Shown in pieces: positions 1-8,520 of a stretch of 64,000 bases of DNA. Source of the stretch: Rhynchopus sp. YZ270_cl-10 (lineage: Eukaryota > Euglenozoa > Diplonemea > Diplonemida > Diplonemidae); the NCBI GenBank assembly GCA_964035575.1, contig OZ037877.1:1386787-1450786 (forward strand), read 5' to 3'. Position 1 is the first letter of the stretch, and every line of letters begins with the position of its first letter. The notes under the pieces were generated by a model that was not told the DNA's origin, did no database searches, and was given only the letters and a program-made list of their open reading frames with translations. The translations under genes and the position numbers were made by a program.

Positions 1-1
1 G

Positions 2-769
2 AAGAAGCAAGCGAGGGTGAGGGAATTGCTGAGGGCGCAGAGCGAGGCTTGGATGTGGACGGAGGAGGAGCGGACGGAGAGGGGGGGTCTTTTCCCGTGC
101 CTCACCATGGGGTCGCCGGTGCCTTCTTCTGTGACGAAGTGGATCTCCCTGTTCCACTACCATCAGGGAGAGAAACAGGATGGCAGACCCTTGTTGTCAC
201 TCCCCCTCTCTACCGCTACTTTCACTCAGTGGTATGAGGTGATGAAGGTGGTGGGTTTGCATGAGTGGTCGGTTAAGGAAAAGTGCAAGGCAAAGTCGAC
301 GTTGCATGCCCTGACGGACAACCGGAGCAGTAGGGGGCAGGCCTTTGCAGCGGAGAGTACAAGGAGGGAGAATGAGGCACGAGCGGCTCGAGAGGGAATA
401 GGCCGACAACCTCAAGCCTCCTCTTCTTCTTCTTCTTCCTCCACCTCTGCAGGCCGTGGCACTACAACCTCCATCGCCCAACCTGCAGTCTCCACTTCTT
501 CCTCCTCCTCATCGGCAGGCCGTGGCAATGCAACCTCCTCCGCCCAACCTGCTCCTTCCCCAGCTCCCAAAGGACCCCAGCGCCATGCAGCTCAGGGTAG
601 GTCCAACACGTCGAACGTGTTCACCGACGCAGTGGCACAAGCGACGCAGCATGTGCTCTCGCCCCAGGTGGTGCAGAGAGGGCGCAATGGTCGCGGTGGT
701 GGACAGAAGGGGAGACAGAGCGGAGGAAAGCAGGGGCAAAAGGGGAATAAGAGGAATAAGAGGCATTAG
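2..769 (+). CDS. unidentified ORF, C-terminal part, cut by window edge
   Basis: The frame is open from the left edge to a stop at 769, so this is the last ~255 residues of a longer protein. I do not recognise the family. Visible features are a middle part rich in R/E/A, two Ser runs alternating with SAGRG motifs, and a basic Gly/Arg/Lys-rich tail ending KGNKRNKRH. That tail suggests nucleic-acid binding, as in the gag-like ORF of a retroelement, but this is inference. The downstream sequence ends abruptly inside a tRNA gene at 1134/1135, which also favours a mobile element over a host gene. Confidence 0.5.
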   Translation, partial: KKQARVRELLRAQSEAWMWTEEERTERGGLFPCLTMGSPVPSSVTKWISLFHYHQGEKQDGRPLLSLPLSTATFTQWYEVMKVVGLHEWSVKEKCKAKSTLHALTDNRSSRGQAFAAESTRRENEARAAREGIGRQPQASSSSSSSSTSAGRGTTTSIAQPAVSTSSSSSSAGRGNATSSAQPAPSPAPKGPQRHAAQGRSNTSNVFTDAVAQATQHVLSPQVVQRGRNGRGGGQKGRQSGGKQGQKGNKRNKRH

Positions 770-1134
770 AGTGAGAGTTAGAGGGAGAGAGTGTGTGTGT
801 AGATGCGTGTAGAGAATGACAGTTTGCCCCATGTTTATTTTTAAAAACCCTTTTTATTTTGTGTTTTTTGTTCTTTTCATGCCCCCCCCCCTTTCCTTTC
901 CCCTTCCTTTTGTTAATATTTTTGGTTGGCTGCTGGCTAGGACGGGTCTACCCCAGCGACGGCCCTTAGCCCTTGGACGAGGGTAGAGGGCAGTCTCGGA
1001 GTAAGACCTGTCTAAGAGCCAGGCCAGTGGCATCAGGAGCCATTGGGCCACTTTTATAGATTGTGCAGTAGAGTAGAGTTTGTACAGAACTCTTGTCCTT
1101 TGAGTTCCTTTTTTCACTCCTTTAGTAATTTCAT
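770..1134 (+). other. 3' flank of the ORF, ending inside a tRNA gene
   Basis: No gene seen. The stretch is a 3' UTR-like tract with C-rich and T-rich runs. It stops exactly where the truncated tRNA-Gly begins. The paralogous locus near 44.75 kb has the complete tRNA there, so 1134/1135 is an insertion or rearrangement junction. There is no poly(A) at the junction. Confidence 0.5.
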
Positions 1135-1194
1135 GGAATCGAACCCGGGTCGAACCCTTGGGAGGGGTCCATCATGCCACTAGACCACGGTCGC
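1135..1194 (-). pseudogene. tRNA-Gly(CCC), truncated copy
   Basis: Identical to nt 1-60 of the intact tRNA-Gly(CCC) at 44742-44812. It lacks the end of the T stem, the 3' acceptor strand and the discriminator, so it cannot form an acceptor stem. The break is next to the B box (GGTTCGATTCC). Confidence 0.85.
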
Positions 1195-1220
1195 CTTATC
1201 AAGGGATAAAAGGGCTCGAC

Positions 1221-1293
1221 GCTCTCGTGGCCTAGTGGTTAAGGCACAGGTCTTATGAGCCTGGGATCGCGGGTTCAAACCCCGCCGGGAGCA
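1221..1293 (+). tRNA. tRNA-Ile(UAU)
   Basis: Full cloverleaf: acceptor GCTCTCG/CGGGAGC, D arm GCCTAGTGGTTAAGGC, anticodon loop CTTATGA (UAU, reads AUA), T arm CGGGTTCAAACCCCG, discriminator A, then a T8 terminator. Exact copy at 44839. Confidence 0.9.
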
Positions 1294-1375
1294 AAGCCTT
1301 TTTTTTGTTCTGTGAAACACTGTTCATTCCTCCTGTTCTTTCGATGACTCCTCCAGAAGTTGCAAAGGAACAGTA

Positions 1376-1457
1376 GCGGACGTATCCAAGTGGTTACGGA
1401 GGTGCACTCGAAATGCATTGGGCTCTGCCCGCGCAGGTTCAAATCCTGCCGTCCGCG
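1376..1457 (+). tRNA. tRNA-Ser(CGA)
   Basis: Class II tRNA with a long variable arm (TGGGCTCTGCCCGC). Acceptor GCGGACG/CGTCCGC, anticodon loop CTCGAAA (CGA, reads UCG), discriminator G. Exact copy at 44994. Confidence 0.95.
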
Positions 1458-1529
1458 TTATTGCCTTTTTGCTGTGCAGGGGGAAGTCCTGTACATTCCA
1501 CACATCCCAAATAAATTTTCACTGGGAGT

Positions 1530-2105
1530 AAGTGATTAGGGCATGATGTGTGATGCTCCAATTTGCGCTTCATAATGGATTCAGGAGCATCCAAACATCC
1601 CATTTTCCCGTTAGTTTCCCATTTTTGACGATCTGGCTATTGCAGAATAGCGGTGAATATGACATTTTGCTGGGTCATTTTAGCCACCTCGATTAGGACA
1701 CTTCTGATGCTCTAATTTGCGTTTACAACATCATAATGCATTCAGGAGCAGCCGAATAACCCATTATCCCAACGTTTTCGCGTTTTTGACCATTTTTGCT
1801 GTTACGAAATATCCGGTGAAAAATGGGAAAATTCCATGTTTCACTGAGGATATGTGTGATACTCCAATTTGTGGTTACAACATCACAATGCATTCAGGAG
1901 CGCCCAAATAACCCATTTTCCCAACGTTTTTGCGTTTTTGGCCATTTTTGCTATTGCAGAATAGAGGCAAAAAAGACAGTTTACTGGGTCATTTTCGCCA
2001 AATCGATCAGGGCACTTCTGATGCTCCAATCAAATCGTCCAACCTCATAATGCATTCAGGAGCACCCAAATAACACATATTCCCAACGTTTTCGCGTTTT
2101 TGATC
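1530..2105. repeat. ~155-bp satellite-like repeats
   Basis: Four diverged tandem copies share GATGCTCCAATTTGCG, CATAATGCATTCAGGAGC and AACCCATTTTCCCAACGTTTT blocks at roughly 150-160 bp spacing. Related copies lie at 41990-42610 and 45160-45775. No coding potential beyond chance ORFs. Confidence 0.8.
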
Positions 2106-2156
2106 CTGTGTGAGCAATCCAGAACAACTTTGTGCTTCAGTAAAAAATAGTAAAAA

Positions 2157-2275
2157 GGATTCAAGCACCCGGACTTCCCAGCTGGTCACCCACGCCAGTA
2201 CTATCCAGGCCTGCTGGTGCTTAACTTCTCAAATCAGGTGGGATGAGGTGTATTCACCAGAGTATGGCCGAATAC
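2157..2275 (-). rRNA. 5S rRNA
   Basis: 119 nt, GGATTC...GAATCC closing stem, with the conserved TTAAGCACCAGCAGGCCTGG and TAGTACTGGCGTGGGTGACC core that also holds the TFIIIA/Pol III internal promoter. Followed by a T-run. One base of the 5' end differs from the other copies (GTATTC instead of GGATTC). Paralogue at 45797. Confidence 0.9.
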
Positions 2276-2360
2276 AATACTGAGTCATGGTGGACAACAT
2301 GTGAACAGGTTGTTTGTGACCTAACAATGGACTAGAAATAGAACAGTGAACAAAAAACAA

Positions 2361-2432
2361 GGCACTAGAGGGGATCGAACCCTCGACCTCTCGCTTACTG
2401 GGCGAGCGCTCTAACCACTGAGCTATAGCGCC
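2361..2432 (-). tRNA. tRNA-Thr(AGU)
   Basis: Acceptor GGCGCTA/TAGTGCC, D arm GCTCAGTGGTTAGAGC, anticodon loop CCAGTAA (AGU; A34 presumably inosine, reads ACU/ACC). Position 33 is C, not the near-universal U. Copy at 46001. Confidence 0.93.
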
Positions 2433-2553
2433 ATGCTTTCTCTCCATCTTCTTTTCTTTGAAGGGGGTCTTTTGAAATGTACAGAGCACGCATCAAAAAT
2501 TTCCTTCATACCTCCGCAATGGTGAAAAAAATTTTAACGAAGGAGCCTAGTAA

Positions 2554-2635
2554 GGCGAGGTGGCCGAGTGGTCTAAGGCGCTACGTTCAGGTCGTAGTCT
2601 CTTCGGGGGCGTGAGTTCAAACCTCACCCTCGTCA
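2554..2635 (+). tRNA. tRNA-Leu(CAG)
   Basis: Class II tRNA, acceptor GGCGAGG/CCTCGTC, anticodon loop TTCAGGT (CAG, reads CUG), variable arm TCTCTTCGGGGGC, discriminator A. Copy at 46194. Confidence 0.95.
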
Positions 2636-2712
2636 CTTTTTCTTCGTTGTGTGATCATCTAAAACCTATTTCCGCCCAAAGCTTGTTGTTTTATAGAAGC
2701 ATCATAATTGTG

Positions 2713-2784
2713 GGGCTCTTAGCTCAGTGGAAGAGCGCCCGTTCCGCATACGGGAGGCCGAGAGTTCGAACCTCTCAGGGTCCA
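2713..2784 (+). tRNA. tRNA-Ala(CGC)
   Basis: Acceptor GGGCTCT/AGGGTCC, anticodon stem CCCGT/ACGGG with loop TCCGCAT (CGC, reads GCG). C at position 33. Discriminator A, T-run follows. Copy at 46354. Confidence 0.93.
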
Positions 2785-2858
2785 CAGTTTTTTTTCTGAT
2801 TTGTTTCCTCCTGTGTAAATTGGTTCTCAGAGCTTTCACACCTTGCTCCCTAAAATGT

Positions 2859-2930
2859 GGCTGTTTAGCTCAGTGGTAGAGCACATCATCCGTAATGATG
2901 GGGTCGTGGGTTCAATCCCCACAGCGGCCT
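2859..2930 (+). tRNA. tRNA-Thr(CGU)
   Basis: Acceptor GGCTGTT/AGCGGCC, anticodon stem CATCA/TGATG, loop TCCGTAA (CGU, reads ACG) with C33, T arm GTGGGTTCAATCCCCAC. Copy at 46503. Confidence 0.93.
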
Positions 2931-3041
2931 AGGTTTTTTTCAGAGCTTTCCTTTCAGACCTTTACAACCTAACTTGGGGTTTGTGGGTTTGCGGTCACTG
3001 GTGCACACATGGCCTGTGGACGGGCAGGGGCAAAAAAAATT

Positions 3042-3373
3042 GGGTGCTTGCGTTGTGTGCTGGATCGGGACCACCAGTAAACTGGCAATCCCACATCCAG
3101 TTCTAATATTTGAAGTGTGAAATAGAACGCAATCGGAAGATTAGTTTACACGAATGTAAGAATAATATCGTCATGGTAATATTCTGTACAGATTGTACGG
3201 GATTTACTATCATATGAGAGTAGTCCGTCGCAGGCCACATCGGGCCCGCAACATGACCGGTCTTCACACAAAATTGTAAAAGAATTTTCTCAGAAGAAAT
3301 GTCTTTTTCAAGTTTTTGTTGTTGCTGAACGAGTTGTTTGGTTTCGAAGTAGCACACTAACTTAGCACCCAAA
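3042..3373 (-). ncRNA. unassigned structured RNA, type B copy 1
   Basis: A ~332-nt RNA with nested closing helices GGGTGCT/AGCACCC and GTGTGCT/AGCACAC at its ends. It ends in a T-run and is preceded at 20 nt by the upstream element shared with U6 and SRP RNA. It is one of four copies (also 20238, 31082, 46682). Types A and B differ at many places but keep helices: the internal GCGGGCC/GGCCTGC of type B is TTGGGCC/GGCCCAA in type A, so two base pairs covary. I cannot assign it. RNase P/MRP-like RNA is one possibility, but I see no convincing conserved region; it is not U1-U6, U3 or SRP, which are found elsewhere here. Inference: a Pol III transcript. Confidence 0.75.
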
Positions 3374-3393
3374 CATACAGCAAACATCGGAAT

Positions 3394-3431
3394 ACAAGAC
3401 AGGGTCGTCTTGTTGGAGATGGGTCAGGGTC
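3394..3431 (-). promoter_or_regulatory. shared upstream element (Pol III-type) of ncRNA B
   Basis: CCCTGACCC...CTCCAACAAGACGACCCTGTCTTGT, ending 20 nt before the RNA. Contains an ACAAGAC/GTCTTGT dyad. Same element and spacing as upstream of SRP RNA, U6 and ncRNA A. Confidence 0.7.
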
Positions 3432-3480
3432 TGGACATCCTCAAAACCACACACCTAACACAACAGAAGAAAAGTAAAAA

Positions 3481-3599
3481 GGATTCAAGCACCCGGACTT
3501 CCCAGCTGGTCACCCACGCCAGTACTATCCAGGCCTGCTGGTGCTTAACTTCTCAAATCAGGCGGGATGAGGTGTATTCACCAGAGTATGGCCGAATCC
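3481..3599 (-). rRNA. 5S rRNA
   Basis: 119 nt with intact GGATTC/GAATCC closing stem. It lies immediately upstream of ncRNA B on the same strand, about 50 nt from its upstream element. The same order (5S, element, RNA) recurs at 47240-46682 and 33315-33910. Confidence 0.93.
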
Positions 3600-3660
3600 A
3601 ATAATAGGTCTGGATAGAAAAGCTGGGAAGCGGGAAGACTTATTAACAGTCCGTTTTTAC

Positions 3661-3717
3661 CTGAGAAGTTAGACACCTCTAAGCCTGGATAGTACTGGCG
3701 TGGGTGACCAACTGGAT
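3661..3717 (+). pseudogene. 5S rRNA fragment
   Basis: Matches the middle of 5S rRNA (TGAGAAGTTAGACACC and the GCCTGGATAGTACTGGCG core) but lacks both ends and has substitutions. Copy at 47294-47352. Confidence 0.75.
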
Positions 3718-3970
3718 AAATACACCGAAAAATAGATTTAAATTGTCAGACCGGTTCTTAGCTGTGCGCATCCATAAAAAACTAAAAAAATACTTGCGTC
3801 AGAAAATCCTAGTGTGTTGTACTGTGGTCCGATATTCTTTCGGTCCCGGGTTCAACACCTGAGACGAATAATATATTTTGGTTTTTCCAGATTTTTCTCA
3901 TTTTTTTGTCTCCTCACTCTTTCTGAGAATCTTCAAAATTGTCAAAAGTGAGAAATTTTTGGGAAAATGG
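3718..3970. other. no gene seen
   Basis: AT-rich spacer. A B-box-like GGTCCCGGGTTCAACACC at about 3846 may be a tRNA relic, but no cloverleaf can be drawn. Confidence 0.4.
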
Positions 3971-4226
3971 TCTTCCACAAAGTCAGGCCAGGGAGCCACC
4001 CAACCAGGCTCAACTGCCACATAGGGGGGGGAGATGTGTGCTGTCTGTGTAGTCCCCTCAAAACAAGGACAGGGAAACTGTCCCCCACTGCCTTGAGCGG
4101 TGAGGAACCCCGCCACGTAGAACAACAAGTAAACGTGGTACGAGGCAGTACCAGGGTCATGTGCCAGCACCCGCGGCAGCACTAAACCCGCCTACAATGT
4201 AGGTAATTGTAAAAAAAAAAAAAAAA
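3971..4226 (+). mobile_element. poly(A) retro-insert with 7-bp target duplication
   Basis: 256 bp present here but absent from the paralogous locus, where GGGAAAATGGCATATTT is continuous (about 47595). The insert ends in a run of A's and is flanked by AAAATGG (3964-3970 and 4227-4233). This is the hallmark of target-primed reverse transcription. No protein domain is recognisable, so it is a SINE or a 5'-truncated LINE 3' end. It post-dates the block duplication. Confidence 0.85.
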
Positions 4227-4230
4227 AAAA

Positions 4231-6150
4231 TGGCATATTTAGGGGCTCCTGAATCCATTATGAGGTCAGATGAATCAATCTGAGCATCACACATATCCTA
4301 ATAGACAAAATGTCCGTTTATCAAAATACCTGAAAATGCCTCTTTATCCTATCTAAGGATGTCAGAAACCCTTAAAAGTGCAAAAATCTTGGGAATATAG
4401 GGTTTTTGGGCCATTCTGAATCCATTGCGGGGTCGGACGATTTGATTGGAGCATCAGAAGTATTCTAATCGGTAAAATGTCGCAAAAATATGGGCAAAAT
4501 GCCTTTATACCCTATCTAAGCAATTATAATGTGCTCTAAAACGCAAAAATCTTGGGAATATGGGGTTTTTGGGCACATCTGAGTTCATTGCGGGGTCGTA
4601 CGATCAGATCTGAGCATCACATAATGTCTAGAATTTTACAGGTGCAACAAACACCTGTATTTTGGTGTAACATGCATATAACCATATCTGAATACCTTAA
4701 ATTTGCACGAAAATGCAAAAATCTTGGGAATATGGGTTTTTTGGGCACATCTGAGTCAATTGCGGGGTCGCACGATCAGATCCGAGCATCACACAATACC
4801 TAGAATTTCAACTATGCAATAAACATGTCTATTTTGGGTAAAATGGCTAATAACCACATGTAAGTAGCTTAAAAATGCTCTAAAATGCAATAATCTTGGG
4901 AATATGGGGTTTTTGGGCACATTTGAGTTCATTGCGGGGTCGCACGATCAGATCCGAGTATCACACAATGTCTAGAATTTCAAAAAAGCAACAAACACAT
5001 GTATTTTGGTGTAAAATGCATATAACCATATCTGAATGTCTCAAATACGCATGAAAATGAAGAAATCTTAGGTATATAGGGTTTTTGGGCACATCTGAGT
5101 CAATTGCGGGGTCGTACGGTCAGATCCGAGCATCAGACAATGTCTAGAATTTTAGCTATGCAACAAACACCTGTATATTGGGTAAAATGGCTAATAATCA
5201 TATCTAAATGGCTCATATATGCTCGAAAATGCAAAAATCTTGGGAATATGGGGTTTTTGGGCATTTTTGAGTTCATTGCGGGGTCGTACGATCAGATTAG
5301 AGCATCACACAATGTCTCAAATTTTACAGGTGCAACAAACACCTGTATTTTGGTGTAACATGCATATAACCATATCTGAATACCTTAAATTTGCACGAAA
5401 ATGCAAAAATCTTGGGAATATGGGTTTTTTGGGCACATCTGAGTCAATTGCGGGGTCGCACGATCAGATCCGAGCATCACACAATACCTAGAATTTCAAC
5501 TATGCAATAAACATGTCTATTTTGGGTAAAATGGCTAATAACCACATGTAAGTAGCTTAAAAATGCTCTAAAATGCAATAATCTTGGGAATATGGGGTTT
5601 TTGGGCACATTTGAGTTCATTGCGGGGTCGCACGATCAGATCCGAGTATCACACAATGTCTAGAATTTCAAAAAAGCAACAAACACATGTATTTTGGTGT
5701 AAAATGCATATAACCATATCTGAATGTCTCAAATACGCATGAAAATGAAGAAATCTTAGGTATATAGGGTTTTTGGGCACATCTGAGTCAATTGCGGGGT
5801 CGTACGGTCAGATCCGAGCATCAGACAATGTCTAGAATTTTAGCTATGCAACAAACACCTGTATATTGGGTAAAATGGCTAATAATCATATCTAAATGGC
5901 TCATATATGCTCGAAAATGCAAAAATCTTGGGAATATGGGGTTTTTGGGCATTTTTGAGTTCATTGCGGGGTCGTACGATCAGATTAGAGCATCACACAA
6001 TGTCTCAAATTTTACAGGTGCAACAAACACCTGTATTTTGGTGTAACATGCATATAACCATATCTGAATACCTCAAATTTGCACGAAAATGAAGAAATCT
6101 TGGGAAAATAGGGTTTTTGGGCCAATCTGAGTCAATTGCGGGGTCGCACG
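4231..6150. repeat. 172-bp satellite with 688-bp higher-order unit
   Basis: About eleven tandem monomers of ~172 bp, each marked by AATCTTGGGAATATGGGGTTT, CAATTGCGGGGTCGTACGATC and GCAACAAACACCTGTATTTTGG. Four consecutive monomers repeat almost identically as a 688-bp block (for example 5104 and 5792). Diverged single monomers occur at 7639, 16950 (reversed), 18440 (reversed), 28260 and 47605. Monomer length and higher-order structure resemble centromeric satellites, but function is unknown. Confidence 0.85.
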
Positions 6151-6279
6151 GTCAATTCCGAGTATCAGGCCCTCTCTACAACTTAGCCGGTGCTCAAACA
6201 TAGGGGTTACAGGCAAATATACCTGTACACAGGCATATGACCTCTGTACGAACCTTCTTTTCACTCGAAAATGCAATTT

Positions 6280-7072
6280 TCTTTTCAACTTACCTTCCTT
6301 CACCCCCCTGTAAGGGCAACCGTAGGTGAAGTAAGGTATAGTATTGAAATCGATGTGGGGGGGGAGTAAAGGGTCAATTTTACAAAACCAGATTTTGAGG
6401 AAAATTTTAGCCGAAAATGGGCCCCACGTATAAGGAACCGGGCTCATATTTCTCAAAATTTAAGTGGTCAAAAAATTGTCCAATTTTCGAGATTGACCCC
6501 ACCACTGCACGGGCGGATCCCAAAAATGCAAATAAGGACCCTTTTTTCAACTTACCTTCCTTCACCCCCCTGTAAGGGCAACCGTAGGTGAAGTAAGGTA
6601 TAGTATTGAAATCGATGTGGGGGGGGAGTAAAGGGTCAATTTTACAAAACCAGATTTTGAGGAAAATTTTAGCCGAAAATGGGCCCCACGTATAAGGAAC
6701 CGGGCTCATATTTCTCAAAATTTAAGTGGTCAAAAAATTGTCCAATTTTCGAGATTGACCCCACCACTGCACGGGCGGATCCCAAAAATGCAAATAAGGA
6801 CCCTTTTTTCAACTTACCTTCCTTCACCCCCCTGTAAGGGCAACCGTAGGTGAAGTAAGGTATAGTATTGAAATCGATGTGGGGGGGAGTAAAGGGTCAA
6901 TTTTACAAAACCAGATTTTGAGGAAAATTTTAGCCGAAAATGGGCCCCACGTATAAGGAACCGGGCTCATATTTCTCAAAATTTAAGTGGTCAAAAAATT
7001 GTCCAATTTTCGAGATTGACCCCACCACTGCACGGGCGGATCCCAAAAATGCAAATAAGGACCCTTTTTAAT
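6280..7072. repeat. 262-bp tandem repeat, three copies
   Basis: Near-identical copies begin at TACCTTCCTTCACCCCCCTG (about 6291, 6553, 6815). They differ mainly by one G in a G-run. A TTGACCCCACCACTGCACGGG block links them to sequence near 58210. Confidence 0.85.
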
Positions 7073-7174
7073 TTGTTCTCTTGAAATGTGTAATTTCAAG
7101 TTTTCGCGAAAAAAAATAAGAACTGATCCTACAAGGGTTGAAGGAAGGTGGTTGAAAATTACAATAACAACAAG

Positions 7175-7604
7175 AACAAGTAATTGCTAAGAAAAAAACG
7201 GGGTGTGCTGTGGAAAACCCCGCGTGATTTCGAAAGCACCGTAGCATCCAAACGATTTGCTGGAGGTGCTGATGTGCCTGGTGTGATCGACGTGTTGTCG
7301 TTTGTGCATTCTGTGCTTCTTCCGCACTGCTCCAACGACGACGACACTGCGTGGGACCCTGTGGACAAAAACGAGCTGAAACACGCCGAGCCTGCCGAGA
7401 CTACGTCCAACAACGCTCTCGATCAGATGGTGCTGGATGAAGAGGACAGCCCCCCTTCTTGAACATTTCAGATGCAGGCGTCCCAGTGGGTACGAAGAGC
7501 GTTATCATACCTGCAGAAGAGCAGAATGCTGGACGTGCTGTAGGTTACTTCTACAGGGTGGAGTTCCACAGCACACGCCGTTTTTTTTCCGATAGCAATT
7601 ACTT

Positions 7605-7607
<3 letters not shown>
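7175..7607. mobile_element. short element with ~42-bp terminal inverted repeats
   Basis: AACAAGTAATTGCTA...GTGTGCTGTGGAA at 7175-7215 is matched in inverse at 7564-7607 with few differences. The 350-bp interior holds an ORF tail rich in D/E (ending DEEDSPPS, stop at about 7462), perhaps a captured gene piece. No clear target duplication is visible. A T-run of ~34 follows directly. Likely a non-autonomous DNA transposon; family unknown. Confidence 0.5.
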
Positions 7608-7638
<31 letters not shown>

Positions 7639-7725
7639 CTTGGGTATATGGGGTATTTGAGCACATCTGAGTCAATTGCGGGGTCGTACGCTCAGATCCG
7701 AGCATCACACACTGTCTAACTGAGA
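7639..7725. repeat. isolated monomer of the 172-bp satellite family
   Basis: CTTGGGTATATGGGGTATTT and CAATTGCGGGGTCGTACG match the array at 4231-6150. Confidence 0.7.
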
Positions 7726-7739
7726 AATATTTTGAAAAA

Positions 7740-8520
7740 AGTCGATTATTTGTTGAAAATATTTTTCACAGAAAATCGAATTTTACTATTAAGATTGGCT
7801 TTGGGCATGACCCAGTAAGGTTACTATGGGCCCCATGGGACATATACACCCGAATACCAGGCCGTATTTTCAAAAAGTTGATAATCCCAGTATATGGTAT
7901 GGCCCTGTGGTACGAAATTTTTGGCCGAAAAAATCGACCAAAAAATCGTCATTTTTGGGGGTCACGGTCACAAAAAGTTGCATTTTTTCACGAAAAATGG
8001 TCGGAATGTGACTTGAATGGGCTCTAATGGGTATATTATGCACATAACATACCTAAATTATGTCGATATTTCACCGGCGGAGCCGAAAAAATCGATTTTC
8101 AGGGTGTGCAAAACTGTAAAAATGACGAAAATCGGAAAAATGACGATTTTTTGGTCAAAATATTTTTCACAGAAAATCGAATTTTACTATTAAGATTGGC
8201 TTTGGGCATGACCCAGTAAGGTTACTATGGGCCCCATGGGACATATACACCCGAATACCAGGCCGTATTTTCAAAAAGTTGATAATCCCAGTATATGGTA
8301 TGGCCCTGTGGTACGAAATTTTTGGCCGAAAAAATCGACCAAAAAATCGTCATTTTTGGGGGTCACGGTCACAAAAAGTTGCATTTTTTCACGAAAAATG
8401 GTCGGAATGTGACTTGAATGGGCTCTAATGGGTATATTATGCACATAACATACCTAAATTATGTCGATATTTCACCGGCGGAGCCGAAAAAATCGATTTT
8501 CAGGGTGTGCAAAACTGTAA
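7740..8520. repeat. 401-bp tandem repeat array, two units (copy 1)
   Basis: Units repeat at exactly 401 bp (7826 and 8227). Both carry GGTCACGGTCACAAAAAG, whereas all nine units at 21.4-25.0 kb have GGTCACGGTGACAAAAAG. Short 61-residue ORFs in each unit are not supported as genes. Confidence 0.9.

Noticed and set aside
3816-3870. tRNA-like stretch with B-box GGTCCCGGGTTCAACACC
   Set aside because: No D arm or acceptor stem can be drawn. At most a relic; the same holds at ~47445-47500.
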